Shown: piece after piece, positions 1 through 6,121 of the stretch
How the letters are laid out: each line of letters opens with the position of its first letter
How positions within the stretch are numbered: the stretch's first letter is position 1
Assembly: GCA_021819345.1 (NCBI GenBank)
Contig: JAKARG010000087.1
Location: 1 to 9,859, forward strand
DNA length: 9,859 nucleotides
Direction of reading: 5' to 3'
Source of the DNA: Actinomycetes bacterium
Lineage (GTDB): Bacteria; Actinomycetota; Acidimicrobiia; Acidimicrobiales; Palsa-688
The notes under the pieces: model-generated
Told to the model about the DNA's origin: nothing
Database searches by the model: none
The model's input: the letters and a program-made list of their open reading frames with translations, nothing else
Position numbers and translations under genes: made by a program

Positions 1-93
1 CCGGCGGCGGCCGGGTGGCCGTTTCGCCCGGGGGTGGTGGGGCCGCCGCCGGCGGCCGGGTGGCCGTTTCGCCCGGGGGTGGTGGGGCCGCCG
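1..93 (+). repeat. 45-bp tandem duplication inside dnaE2
   Basis: Two copies of a 45-bp unit (about 1-45 and 46-90) are identical over 16-48 versus 61-93. Because 45 is a multiple of three, the duplication adds 15 residues (core VAVSPGGGG) and keeps the polymerase frame open. It lies in the linker just before the helix-hairpin-helix domain. Further copies may lie left of the window. Confidence 0.9.
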
Positions 94-1001
94 GCGGGTC
101 GGGCACCGGGGACCGCGTGGGGGCCGATTGCCCCGGAGGCGGGCCGGCGCCGGCGGTGCGCCTCGGGTTGTCCTATGTCCGCGGGGTGGGCGCCGACCTG
201 GCCGAGCGGATCGCCGCCGCCCAGCCCTTCGAAGGGGTCGAGGACCTGGTGCGGCGTAGCGGGATGAGCGTTGCCCAGGCCGAGGCGCTGGCGACCGCCG
301 GGGCGTTGTCGTGCTTCGGGCTCACCCGCCGCGAGGCGCTGTGGGCGGCGGGAGCGGCCGCCCAGGCGGGGGCCGACCTGGAGTGGGACGCCGGCGGGCC
401 CGGCGTCCCGGTTGGAGCGAGGGCTGGCGCCGGTGCTGTCCGGGCTGGCGCCGGCGGGCCTGCTGCGGCTGGCGCCGGTGAGCCTGCTGCGGCTGGCGCC
501 GGCGGGCCTGCTGCCGGCCGACATCGGGCCCGGTCCGCCCGGCTCCCCGGGCTGGTCACGGGCGTCGACGCACCCCCGCTGCCGGCCATGACCGCCGCCG
601 AGGCCACCAGGGCGGACCTCTGGGCCACCGGGCTGTCGCCCGATCATCACCTGGTGGAGCACGCCCGCGAAGCTCTCGGCCGGGCCGGGGTGGTCCCCGC
701 CTCCGGGCTCGTCGGGGTCGCGCATGGGTCCCGGGTCCAGGTGGCCGGGGTGGTCACCCACCGCCAGCGGCCGGCGACGGCTGCAGGCATCACCTTCCTC
801 AACCTGGAGGACGAGACCGGCCTGGTCAACGTGGTCTGCCACCAGGGGGTCTGGGCCCGTTACCGCCGGGTGGCCCGCTCGGCGCCGGCCCTCGTGGTCG
901 GCGGGCGGCTCGAGCGGGTGGAGGGGGTGATCAACGTGATCGCCGAGCGCATCGAGGCCTTGGCTCTCGGCGCTGTCACCAGGTCTCGGGACTTCCGATG
1001 A
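1..1001 (+). CDS. dnaE2: Error-prone DNA polymerase DnaE2, C-terminal part (5' end outside window)
   Basis: This is the C-terminal third of the translesion, mutagenic polymerase subunit that in actinobacteria works with ImuA/ImuB in SOS mutagenesis. The frame (codons from position 3) is open to the left edge, so the polymerase core is upstream. Visible in order are a Gly/Ala-rich linker with a 15-residue duplication (about nt 3-155), a helix-hairpin-helix region (VRLGLSYVRGVG, ATAGALSCFGLTRREALW; nt 156-365), a second Ala/Gly-rich insertion (about 366-540), the family segment LPGLVTGVDAPPLP...ADLWATGLSPD, and an OB-fold (VVTHRQRPATAAGITFLNLE; nt 729-953). The protein ends in SRDFR, the family's usual C-terminus. 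The order matches mycobacterial DnaE2 as I remember it, apart from the two low-complexity insertions. No start can be assigned inside the window, and the GTG at 15 is only an internal codon. Confidence 0.93.
   Translation, partial: GGGRVAVSPGGGGAAAGGRVAVSPGGGGAAGGSGTGDRVGADCPGGGPAPAVRLGLSYVRGVGADLAERIAAAQPFEGVEDLVRRSGMSVAQAEALATAGALSCFGLTRREALWAAGAAAQAGADLEWDAGGPGVPVGARAGAGAVRAGAGGPAAAGAGEPAAAGAGGPAAGRHRARSARLPGLVTGVDAPPLPAMTAAEATRADLWATGLSPDHHLVEHAREALGRAGVVPASGLVGVAHGSRVQVAGVVTHRQRPATAAGITFLNLEDETGLVNVVCHQGVWARYRRVARSAPALVVGGRLERVEGVINVIAERIEALALGAVTRSRDFR
424..517 (+). repeat. Four tandem ~24-bp repeats inside dnaE2
   Basis: Units beginning CTGGCGCCGG start at 424, 445, 469 and 493; the first is 21 bp and the next two are 24 bp. 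In the dnaE2 frame they encode a repeated octapeptide of the type AGAGGPAA. They sit between the helix-hairpin-helix part and the LPGLVTGVD segment, where mycobacterial DnaE2 has only a short linker. All unit lengths are multiples of three, so copy-number change would not break the frame. Confidence 0.85.
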
Positions 1002-1020
1002 GACCGCTCCGAGCTCGGTC
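1002..1020. terminator. Possible terminator hairpin after dnaE2
   Basis: GACCG (1002-1006) pairs with CGGTC (1016-1020) around a 9-nt loop that contains part of the palindrome CCGAGCTCGG (1009-1018). It directly follows the dnaE2 stop, in the 150-bp gap between two convergent genes. There is no T-tract, which is common in high-GC actinobacteria, so the call is tentative. I see nothing else gene-like in 1002-1151. Confidence 0.3.
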
Positions 1021-1151
1021 GAGGTGGGCATCGAGTCGACCGACGTGCGGACCGACGGTGCCCCAGAGCTCGGCGCTCGCCTCGGTGCCAGGCCCTGGGG
1101 CTCCCGTCGAGACCGGCCCCCGGCCTTGCCCGGGACGCCGGCGCCCCGCCC

Positions 1152-1676
1152 TCAGCGCCACTGCTCCGGGGGGTGGTGATGGTGGTGGCGCTGCCCCCGC
1201 CGGCGGGAGGCGAAGGCGATGACGACGACCACGACGAGCAGGGGGAAGAGCGCATGGAGGGCTCCTCGGGCCATGCCGAGGGCTCCGATGCCGACGGCGA
1301 GCACGCCCGCGAGCAGGAAGGGAGTGAGCGCCACGGCGAGCAGCACGGCCACGGCGCGTCCGTGCGGGCGGGGTGATTGCGACCTGGTGCTCTCCGTGGC
1401 GGGTGGTCCGGCGAGGGAGGGGAGGTCGGCGAGCAGCGGCGCCAGGTCTGCCCGGGTCTTCGCGGCCGCTGCTCGGGCCATGCGTTCCTCGAGCTCGGCC
1501 TCGTCGAGGCGGCCGTCTGCGAAGTGCCGGCAGAGGTCGTCGGTCACCTGCGCCCGCTCGGCGTTGCCGATCCGGACCGCAGCGGGCGCGACGTGCGCAG
1601 CACTCGGTCCACGAGCGGCCCACCACGGCTGGCTCGGCCTGCGTGCCGAGGGCGTCGGGTCGGGAGGAGGGGTCAT
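1152..1676 (-). CDS. DUF1707 (SHOCT-like) domain membrane protein
   Basis: A 174-aa protein. Residues 35-86 match the DUF1707 pattern (RIGNAERAQVTDDL, FADGRLDEAELEERM, TRADLAPLLADLP), a short helical domain common at the N-terminus of actinobacterial membrane proteins. Two hydrophobic segments follow at about 108-134 and 139-156, then a basic tail with five consecutive histidines near the C-terminus. The ATG at 1676 overlaps the stop of the upstream PspC gene in an ATGA arrangement (1673-1676), which decides the start and implies translational coupling. The biochemical role is unknown. Linkage to PspC proteins and a PspC-fused kinase suggests an envelope-stress function. The 34 residues before the domain are Pro/Ala-rich and probably disordered. 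Confidence 0.85.
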   Translation of the reverse strand: MTPPPDPTPSARRPSQPWWAARGPSAAHVAPAAVRIGNAERAQVTDDLCRHFADGRLDEAELEERMARAAAAKTRADLAPLLADLPSLAGPPATESTRSQSPRPHGRAVAVLLAVALTPFLLAGVLAVGIGALGMARGALHALFPLLVVVVVIAFASRRRGQRHHHHHPPEQWR

Positions 1677-1966
1677 CGGAGGGTCTCCGGGAGATAGCGG
1701 TCGAGGAGGTCCTCGGCGATCGAGGTGGGGGAGTCGTCGGCGGGGACGAGCAGCCACAGGGCCAGGTACAGCGGCACGCCCATCCCGCCGGCGAGCGCCA
1801 GGACCAAGAGGGCGGCGCGCACGAGGAGAGGGTCGACGTCGAAGTGCTCTCCGAGACCGGCGGCGACCCCGGCCACCATTCGGTGGGCCCGGCATCGGCG
1901 AAGGCTCGGGACGGCAGCACCGGCACCAGGAGGTGTGCCGGTCGTGATCGGGGCATCGGTGCTCAT
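1673..1966 (-). CDS. Small PspC-domain membrane protein
   Basis: A 97-aa protein that is essentially one PspC domain. Residues 22-77 hold the basic entry (LRRCRAHRMVAGVAAGLGE), the HFDVDPLLVR motif and a long hydrophobic stretch (about 50-75) ending WLLVPADD. A short amphipathic tail follows (IAEDLLDRYLPETLR). PspC domains are inner-membrane sensor/effector modules of phage-shock-type envelope stress responses. The ATG at 1966 is chosen because homology begins soon after it, although the Shine-Dalgarno is weak. It is the first gene of a leftward pair with the DUF1707 protein and is divergent from a kinase bearing its own N-terminal PspC domain. Upstream extensions of this frame run antisense to the kinase and regulator genes and are not coding. 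Confidence 0.87.
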   Translation of the reverse strand: MSTDAPITTGTPPGAGAAVPSLRRCRAHRMVAGVAAGLGEHFDVDPLLVRAALLVLALAGGMGVPLYLALWLLVPADDSPTSIAEDLLDRYLPETLR

Positions 1967-2095
1967 GACGACAGCATCTGCCCCCGGGGCAGCCCCCGCT
2001 ATTGGGGATGACCCTGAGTATTCCCTGATCCCGCCGTATCCGGTGAGGGACATTCCCGATGGTCGCCAAGTGCCCCGGGTGCGATCATCGCAGGC
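1967..2095. promoter_or_regulatory. Divergent control region between the PspC and PspC-kinase genes
   Basis: This 129-bp spacer must hold promoters for both directions. Visible elements: a perfect 15-bp palindrome CTGCCCC-C-GGGGCAG (1978-1992) 11 nt before the pspC start; a direct repeat CCCTGA at 2012-2017 and 2023-2028, 11 bp apart (one helical turn); GGGA-N3-TCCC (2047-2057); and a perfect 13-bp palindrome TGCGAT-C-ATCGCA (2080-2092) ending 3 nt before the kinase ATG. I cannot assign convincing -35/-10 boxes. Which element, if any, binds the encoded response regulator is inference. Confidence 0.55.
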
Positions 2096-3580
2096 ATGAG
2101 CGAGCTCCGCTCTCCGCCACCACCACCCTCGCCACCGCCACCGCCACCCTCGAGCCCGCCGCCGCTTCCCTCGGGGTGGACCCGGCGCGCCGGAAGTCGG
2201 GTCCAGTGCGGCCCACTTCGGAGCGCGACGGAGGGACCTGCCCCGGGTCGGCGCTGGCGGGTGGGCTCGCAACCCGGTCCGCTTCGCCGCCGGCCGGCAG
2301 AGGGCCTGGTCGCCGGGGTCGCTGTGGGCCTCGGTCGCCGGCTGGGCGTCGACCCGACGGTCGTCCGGGTGCTCTTCGTCGCCACTGCTCTGGCCAGCGG
2401 CTTCGGCCTCGCCGCTTACCTCGTCGGCTGGGTCGTGCTCGGCGTCGAGGAGGCGGCCGGCACAGGGCTCCCGGAAGCGACGGCCGGTGGCGGGGTGCCG
2501 GGTGGCTCGGGCGGCTCGGGCGGCTCGGCCGGCGAGAGCATTGCCTCCCGTGCGCGCTCGGACGTGCAGGGCTTGGCGCTGGTGGTCGGCATGGTCCCAG
2601 TGCTCGTGATCCTGCTCCTCCTGGCCTCGGTCACCCAGGTCCCATGGCTCGGGTCGATCGCCTGGCCGCTGTTCGTGACCGCCGGCGGTCTGGTCGTCGT
2701 GTGGCGGGACGGCACCGACGCCGACCGGGCACCGCTCCGCCAGCTCGGCGCACCGATCGCCCGGCTCGGGGCTGGCCCGAGCGGGACCTGGCGGCGGGCT
2801 GTCGCCCGCGCCGCAGTCGGGGTGTCGCTCGGGCTCGGAGGGATCGGGCTCCTCGCCGCCGGCAACGAGCGGGCCTTGCTCGGCCCGCTCGGAGGGATCG
2901 CCCTGGTGCTCGGCGGCATCCTGGTCGTGTTCGGGCCGTGGTGGTCCAACCTGGCCCGTGAGCTGGCCGAGGAGCGCCGCGCCCGGGCGCGGGCCGAGGA
3001 GCGGGCGGAGATCGCCAGCCGGGTCCACGACTCGGTGCTGCAGACCCTGGCCCTCCTCCAACGCCACGCCGAGGATCCCCAGCGGGTCAGGGCCCTGGCT
3101 CGGGGACAGGAGCGCGACCTCAGGGCATGGTTGTTCGAGGGGAGGGCGCCGGGCGGCCTTCCCGCGGACGTCTCGACCCTCGCCGAGGCGCTCCGCCAGG
3201 TGCAGGCCGAGGTGGAGGCAGCTCACGCCACATCCGTGGAGCTGGTCATCGTCGGCGACGTGCCCCTCGACGATCGGGTCGAGGCGCTGGTTGCCGCCGC
3301 CCGCGAGGCGACCGTGAATGCCGCCAAGTGGTCGGGCGCGCCGAGTGTCTCGGTCTACGCCGAGGTGGAGCCCTCCCGGTTGTCGACCTTCGTGCGGGAC
3401 CGGGGGAGAGGCTTCGAGCGTGCTGCGGTCGGAGCGGACCGCAAGGGACTGTCCGACTCGATCGAGGGCCGGTTGCGGCGTGTAGGGGGGCAGGCCCTGG
3501 TGCGCAGCCAGCCGGGGCTCGGGACCGAGGTCGAGCTGTCCTTGTCGCTCGTCGCCCTGCCGCAGCGGGGAGCCCGGTGA
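2096..3580 (+). CDS. PspC-domain sensor histidine kinase
   Basis: A 494-aa membrane kinase. The N-terminus (7-26) is almost all Pro/Ser. A PspC domain spans about 58-118 (GLVAGVAVGLGRRLGVDP, first membrane segment about 88-116), followed by a Gly/Ser linker. Further hydrophobic segments lie at about 158-178, 187-203, 237-256 and 262-282. The catalytic part is of the HisKA_3 type: a charged linker (290-305), phosphoacceptor His311 in RVHDSVLQTLALLQRHA, an N-box around Asn408 (EATVNAAKWSGA), a G1 box DRGRGF (435-440), and G2 around 449-458 (RKGLSDSIEG) ending GLGTEVELSL. The histidine often seen after the N-box lysine is Trp here. The stop overlaps the response-regulator start by 2 bp, so the two are cotranslated and probably cognate. 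The PspC domain implies membrane or envelope stress sensing; the signal is unknown. Confidence 0.92.
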   Translation: MSELRSPPPPPSPPPPPPSSPPPLPSGWTRRAGSRVQCGPLRSATEGPAPGRRWRVGSQPGPLRRRPAEGLVAGVAVGLGRRLGVDPTVVRVLFVATALASGFGLAAYLVGWVVLGVEEAAGTGLPEATAGGGVPGGSGGSGGSAGESIASRARSDVQGLALVVGMVPVLVILLLLASVTQVPWLGSIAWPLFVTAGGLVVVWRDGTDADRAPLRQLGAPIARLGAGPSGTWRRAVARAAVGVSLGLGGIGLLAAGNERALLGPLGGIALVLGGILVVFGPWWSNLARELAEERRARARAEERAEIASRVHDSVLQTLALLQRHAEDPQRVRALARGQERDLRAWLFEGRAPGGLPADVSTLAEALRQVQAEVEAAHATSVELVIVGDVPLDDRVEALVAAAREATVNAAKWSGAPSVSVYAEVEPSRLSTFVRDRGRGFERAAVGADRKGLSDSIEGRLRRVGGQALVRSQPGLGTEVELSLSLVALPQRGAR

Positions 3581-4257
3581 GCCCAGTCCCGGGCGAGACC
3601 GGGATGGCGGGTCGAGCGCGACCGCGGGTGGTCCTCGTCGACGACCACCGCCTGTTCCGCTCCGGGGTCCGTGCCGAGCTCGGCGACCGGGTCGAGGTCG
3701 TCGGCGAGGCCGGGGATGTGGACGAGGCAGTGGAGGTGGTCCTCGGCGCACGGCCGGACCTGGTGATCCTCGACGTGCATCTTCCCTCGGGGGACGGGAG
3801 CTTGGTGGTCGAGGGGGTGAGGGCCGCCGGCTCTGCCGCACGGTTCCTCGCCCTGTCGGTCTCGGATGCCCCGGAGGACGTGATCGCCGTGATCCGGGCC
3901 GGCGCGCGGGGTTACGTGACCAAGCACATCGCCGGCGACGAGCTGATCGACGCCGTGGAGCGGGTCGCCGGGGGTGACGCCGTGTTCTCCCCCCGACTGG
4001 CGGGCTTCGTCCTCGACGCCTTCTCGGCAATTCCCGGGGACCCGCCGCCCGTCGACCCCGGCCTCGACCTCCTGTCTGCGCGCGAGCGGGAGGTGCTCCG
4101 ACTGATCGCTCGCGGGTACACCTACAAGGAGGTCGCCCGGGAGCTGTCGATCTCCGTCAAGACCGTCGAGAGCCACGTCTCGGCCGTCCTGAGAAAGCTC
4201 CAGCTCTCCACCCGCCATCAGCTGAGCCGCTGGGCGGCGCAGCGCCGGCTCGTCTGA
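3577..4257 (+). CDS. LuxR/NarL-family response regulator
   Basis: A 226-aa DNA-binding regulator, phosphorylated by the kinase just upstream. The receiver domain (about 17-130) has the acidic pair Asp22/Asp23 (VVLVDDHRLFRSG), phosphoacceptor Asp66 (DLVILDVHLP), Ser94 as the switch hydroxyl residue and Lys116 (GYVTKHI). A linker leads to a LuxR-type helix-turn-helix (about 165-222: LSAREREVLRLIARG, YKEVARELSISVKTVESHV). The GTG at 3577 overlaps the kinase stop (GTGA) and follows GGGGAG at 3567-3572. An ATG at 3604 would give a 217-aa protein that still contains the whole receiver domain, so it cannot be excluded. Likely targets are its own divergent region and envelope genes, which is inference. 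Confidence 0.93.
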   Translation: MSPVPGETGMAGRARPRVVLVDDHRLFRSGVRAELGDRVEVVGEAGDVDEAVEVVLGARPDLVILDVHLPSGDGSLVVEGVRAAGSAARFLALSVSDAPEDVIAVIRAGARGYVTKHIAGDELIDAVERVAGGDAVFSPRLAGFVLDAFSAIPGDPPPVDPGLDLLSAREREVLRLIARGYTYKEVARELSISVKTVESHVSAVLRKLQLSTRHQLSRWAAQRRLV

Positions 4258-4263
4258 GGTGGG

Positions 4264-4337
4264 AGCGCAGCGAGCTGCTCAGGATGCTCGAGCGAGCGCC
4301 AGCTCGCCGGGCATCGATGGGCGGGGGGCGCAGCCCC
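4264..4337. terminator. Cluster of GC-rich hairpins after the response regulator
   Basis: Three short hairpins follow the regulator stop: GCAGC-GA-GCTGC (4267-4278), GCGAGC-GCCA-GCTCGC (4292-4307) and GGGGC-GCA-GCCCC (4325-4337). There is no U-tract. They lie in the 187-bp gap between convergent genes and probably end the rightward kinase/regulator transcript. I see no gene in 4258-4444. Confidence 0.45.
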
Positions 4338-4397
4338 GCTCGGTGCGCTGAGCCTGATCCGATGGGTGCGCTCCTGGGTCGACCACCGACGAGGCCC

Positions 4398-4420
4398 CGT
4401 CACGACCGTCTCTTGTGACG
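4398..4420. terminator. Possible hairpin downstream of the toroid gene
   Basis: CGTCAC (4398-4403) is complementary to GTGACG (4415-4420) around an 11-nt loop. On the minus strand it begins 25 nt after the end of the gene at 4445-5296, a plausible place for termination. No T-run is present, so this is weak. Confidence 0.25.
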
Positions 4421-4444
4421 CCAAGCCGAGCAAGACCGCGCCGG

Positions 4445-5296
4445 TCAGTGGAGCCGCCCATTCGCACGCAAGGTCTGCAGTGCCCGCAGGGTCACCAAGC
4501 CGCGCCACTCGTCGAACTGGGCGGGTGACCATGCGGCCCAATCGAAGGTCCAGCCCCCGTCATCCTGCTGGCCCGCCTCCAGCTCATCGAGACACCCGTC
4601 GATCTGCTCGTCGGTGAACAGCACCCGGCTGCGGGCGCCGGGGCGCGGTGAGAGGGTCAAGGCGGTCAGCGCCTCGTCGGCAGTGCCCCCGGGCACTGGC
4701 ACCGACCCGTCCTCTCCTATGAGGGGCCGCAGCGTCTCGATGACCTCAAATGCCCGGTCGGCGTCGGCGGTCCGGTCGAGGAAGTCGAGCGCGTACTTCA
4801 GCCAGTAGGCGCCCGAGTCCTCGAAGTGACCCAACCGCTGCCAGCACCACTGCGTCGCACGATCGAGCCAGGTCGTCTCGGCACCAGCTCTACCGAGCAG
4901 CGCAGCCAGTCCGAAGGTGAGATGCGATCCGCCATCGGGCACCATCCACGCAGCGAGGGGGTATCCCTCGGAAGTCGGCAGCACGAACGGCACTCCACCG
5001 TCCGGCTCGGCCACAACGGCCAACCAGCGCCCCACATCCGCGAGTGGGTCACCGAGCGCGTCCAGCTCCTCGAGGACTTCGAGCGCATGGAGGGTCGACG
5101 TCGTCTCGCTAACGGGGCCGCGAGCATCGGGCTCCAGCGCATGTCCGTACCCGCCATCGGGGTTGCGGTACGCCGAGAGCGCCCGCAGCACCGGGTCGAT
5201 CGGCGCTTCGTGCAGCAGCACCGCCATCCGGTGGCGGTCCAGCAGCCGGGCCGAGGTGTAGATGAACCGCTCAGCGGCAGGTAAGTCAACAGACAT
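4445..5296 (-). CDS. Alpha/alpha-toroid (prenyltransferase/squalene-cyclase-like) protein of unknown function
   Basis: A 283-aa soluble protein with no signal peptide or membrane segment. Repeated helical units carry Asp-Gly-Gly turns typical of the alpha/alpha-toroid fold of prenyltransferase beta subunits and terpene cyclases: RNPDGGYGHALEPD (44-57), AEPDGGVPF (96-104), VPDGGSHLTFG (119-129) and QQDDGGWTFDW (243-253). I see neither the DXDD of squalene-hopene cyclases nor the Asp/Cys/His zinc set of protein prenyltransferases, so no reaction is assigned. Similar proteins of about 280 aa with the NPDGG(Y/F)GHALEPD signature occur as hypothetical proteins in actinobacteria. The ATG at 5296 is preferred over an in-frame ATG at 5338, which would overlap the upstream AraC gene; the chosen start leaves a 10-bp gap. 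Cotranscription with that regulator is likely. Confidence 0.8.
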   Translation of the reverse strand: MSVDLPAAERFIYTSARLLDRHRMAVLLHEAPIDPVLRALSAYRNPDGGYGHALEPDARGPVSETTSTLHALEVLEELDALGDPLADVGRWLAVVAEPDGGVPFVLPTSEGYPLAAWMVPDGGSHLTFGLAALLGRAGAETTWLDRATQWCWQRLGHFEDSGAYWLKYALDFLDRTADADRAFEVIETLRPLIGEDGSVPVPGGTADEALTALTLSPRPGARSRVLFTDEQIDGCLDELEAGQQDDGGWTFDWAAWSPAQFDEWRGLVTLRALQTLRANGRLH

Positions 5297-5306
5297 GCTG
5301 CCAAAG

Positions 5307-6035
5307 CTAGAGATCGACCAGCGTCGGCGCTTCCACAAATCGGACGAGATATTGCGACGCGCTGAGACCGGTCAACGACCGCACCTCGTCGGACATGTGC
5401 GCCTGGCTCGCATAACCCGCTGCGAGCGCTCGCTCCACCAGCGACGCTGCCGGCATCCGGATGAGACGACGCAGCCGCAGCACCCGAGCCAGCATCTTTG
5501 GCCCATAGCCCACCGCCGCTACCGTACGACGGTGCAGCTGCCGCTCGCTGATCCCCACATCGGAAGCCACGGTCGCAACTCGTGCTCCTGGACGACCCAA
5601 CAGGCGTGACGCCGCTATCACCACGGGGTCAGGTACCACCTGCCGCCGCCGAGCGGTCTCAGCCAGCAGCTGCAGTTGGCCCTGAGCCGTGGTCGAGGCG
5701 AGCCGATCCGCCAAGCACACGGCATGGGAGCCCAGCACCTCCTCGGCGCTCGCTCGACAGTCCCGCACCTCCGACGCAGGCACGCCGAGAAACCCGCCCG
5801 CTGCGCCCGGCCGCAACCGCAGCCCACTGGACCTCAGACCCACCGGCAGAGAGACGCTACGCGCCCCGGTGTCAGCGCCGGCGATCACCAACTCGCGCCC
5901 GGCCAGCCAGATCAGATCGGTACACCCGTCGGGCACAACCAACTGCTGCCCAGCGGTCCCTACCCGCTCCCACAGGCACACGACCGCAGCCCGCAGATCA
6001 TCGGGCGGCCGAATCTCGCGATACCCGACAGCCAT
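5307..6035 (-). CDS. AraC-family transcriptional regulator
   Basis: A 242-aa regulator. The N-terminal part (about 1-110) resembles the DUF6597-type sensor domain found in AraC proteins: YREIRPPDDLRAAVVCLWER, VVPDGCTDLIWL (33-44), then LRLRPGAAGGFLGVPASEVRD. The C-terminus has two helix-turn-helix motifs, at about 153-176 (VATVASDVGISERQLHRR) and 198-222 (SLVERALAAGYASQAHMSDE), followed by LTGLSASQY. The ATG at 6035 fits the domain start; a GTG immediately before it (6038) is an alternative. There is no Shine-Dalgarno, but TAGCGT lies 7 nt upstream, suggesting a leaderless transcript. The gene is followed after 10 bp by the toroid protein, which it may regulate. The ligand is unknown. Confidence 0.9.
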   Translation of the reverse strand: MAVGYREIRPPDDLRAAVVCLWERVGTAGQQLVVPDGCTDLIWLAGRELVIAGADTGARSVSLPVGLRSSGLRLRPGAAGGFLGVPASEVRDCRASAEEVLGSHAVCLADRLASTTAQGQLQLLAETARRRQVVPDPVVIAASRLLGRPGARVATVASDVGISERQLHRRTVAAVGYGPKMLARVLRLRRLIRMPAASLVERALAAGYASQAHMSDEVRSLTGLSASQYLVRFVEAPTLVDL

Positions 6036-6042
6036 CACGTCG

Positions 6043-6048
6043 ACGCTA
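6043..6048 (-). promoter_or_regulatory. Putative -10 box (TAGCGT) for the AraC-family gene
   Basis: On the minus strand TAGCGT is separated from the ATG at 6035 by 7 nt. This fits the TANNNT -10 element of actinobacterial leaderless promoters. No -35 match is evident. The same hexamer occurs before the divergent pgeF start. Confidence 0.45.
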
Positions 6049-6109
6049 GCTTTGCCGCGGCGGCCTTGGCGGTCCGCTCCCGCGCCGAGCCGGGCCCCTC
6101 TGGAGCCGG

Positions 6110-6115
6110 TAGCGT
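6110..6115 (+). promoter_or_regulatory. Putative -10 box (TAGCGT) for pgeF
   Basis: TAGCGT lies 6 nt before the GTG at 6122, so transcription would begin at or beside the start codon. The start has no Shine-Dalgarno, consistent with a leaderless mRNA. No clear -35 box is seen. Confidence 0.45.
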
Positions 6116-6121
6116 CTCGGG

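Noticed and set aside
1..93. Tandem repeats considered as a CRISPR array or intergenic repeat
   Set aside because: The copies abut without spacers, are multiples of three, and lie within the open dnaE2 frame.
1152..1185. Poly-His stretch considered as a cloning tag or vector contamination
   Set aside because: It is followed by PPEQWR and a natural stop, uses mixed His codons, and sits in an otherwise ordinary genomic context.
1967..4030. Long minus-strand open frame continuing upstream of the small PspC gene
   Set aside because: Only the last 97 codons (1673-1966) show a recognisable domain. The rest is antisense to the kinase and response regulator, which have clear catalytic motifs, and its Pro/Arg-rich composition is typical of high-GC antisense frames.
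4258..4444. Small genes in the gap after the response regulator
   Set aside because: The short frames here overlap hairpins or are antisense shadows of neighbours, and none has a ribosome site or a recognisable motif.
5297..5338. Longer toroid protein from the ATG at 5338
   Set aside because: It would overlap the AraC gene by about 30 bp and add a basic leader unlike the rest of the protein. The ATG at 5296 leaves a clean 10-bp gap and begins where the family-like sequence starts.
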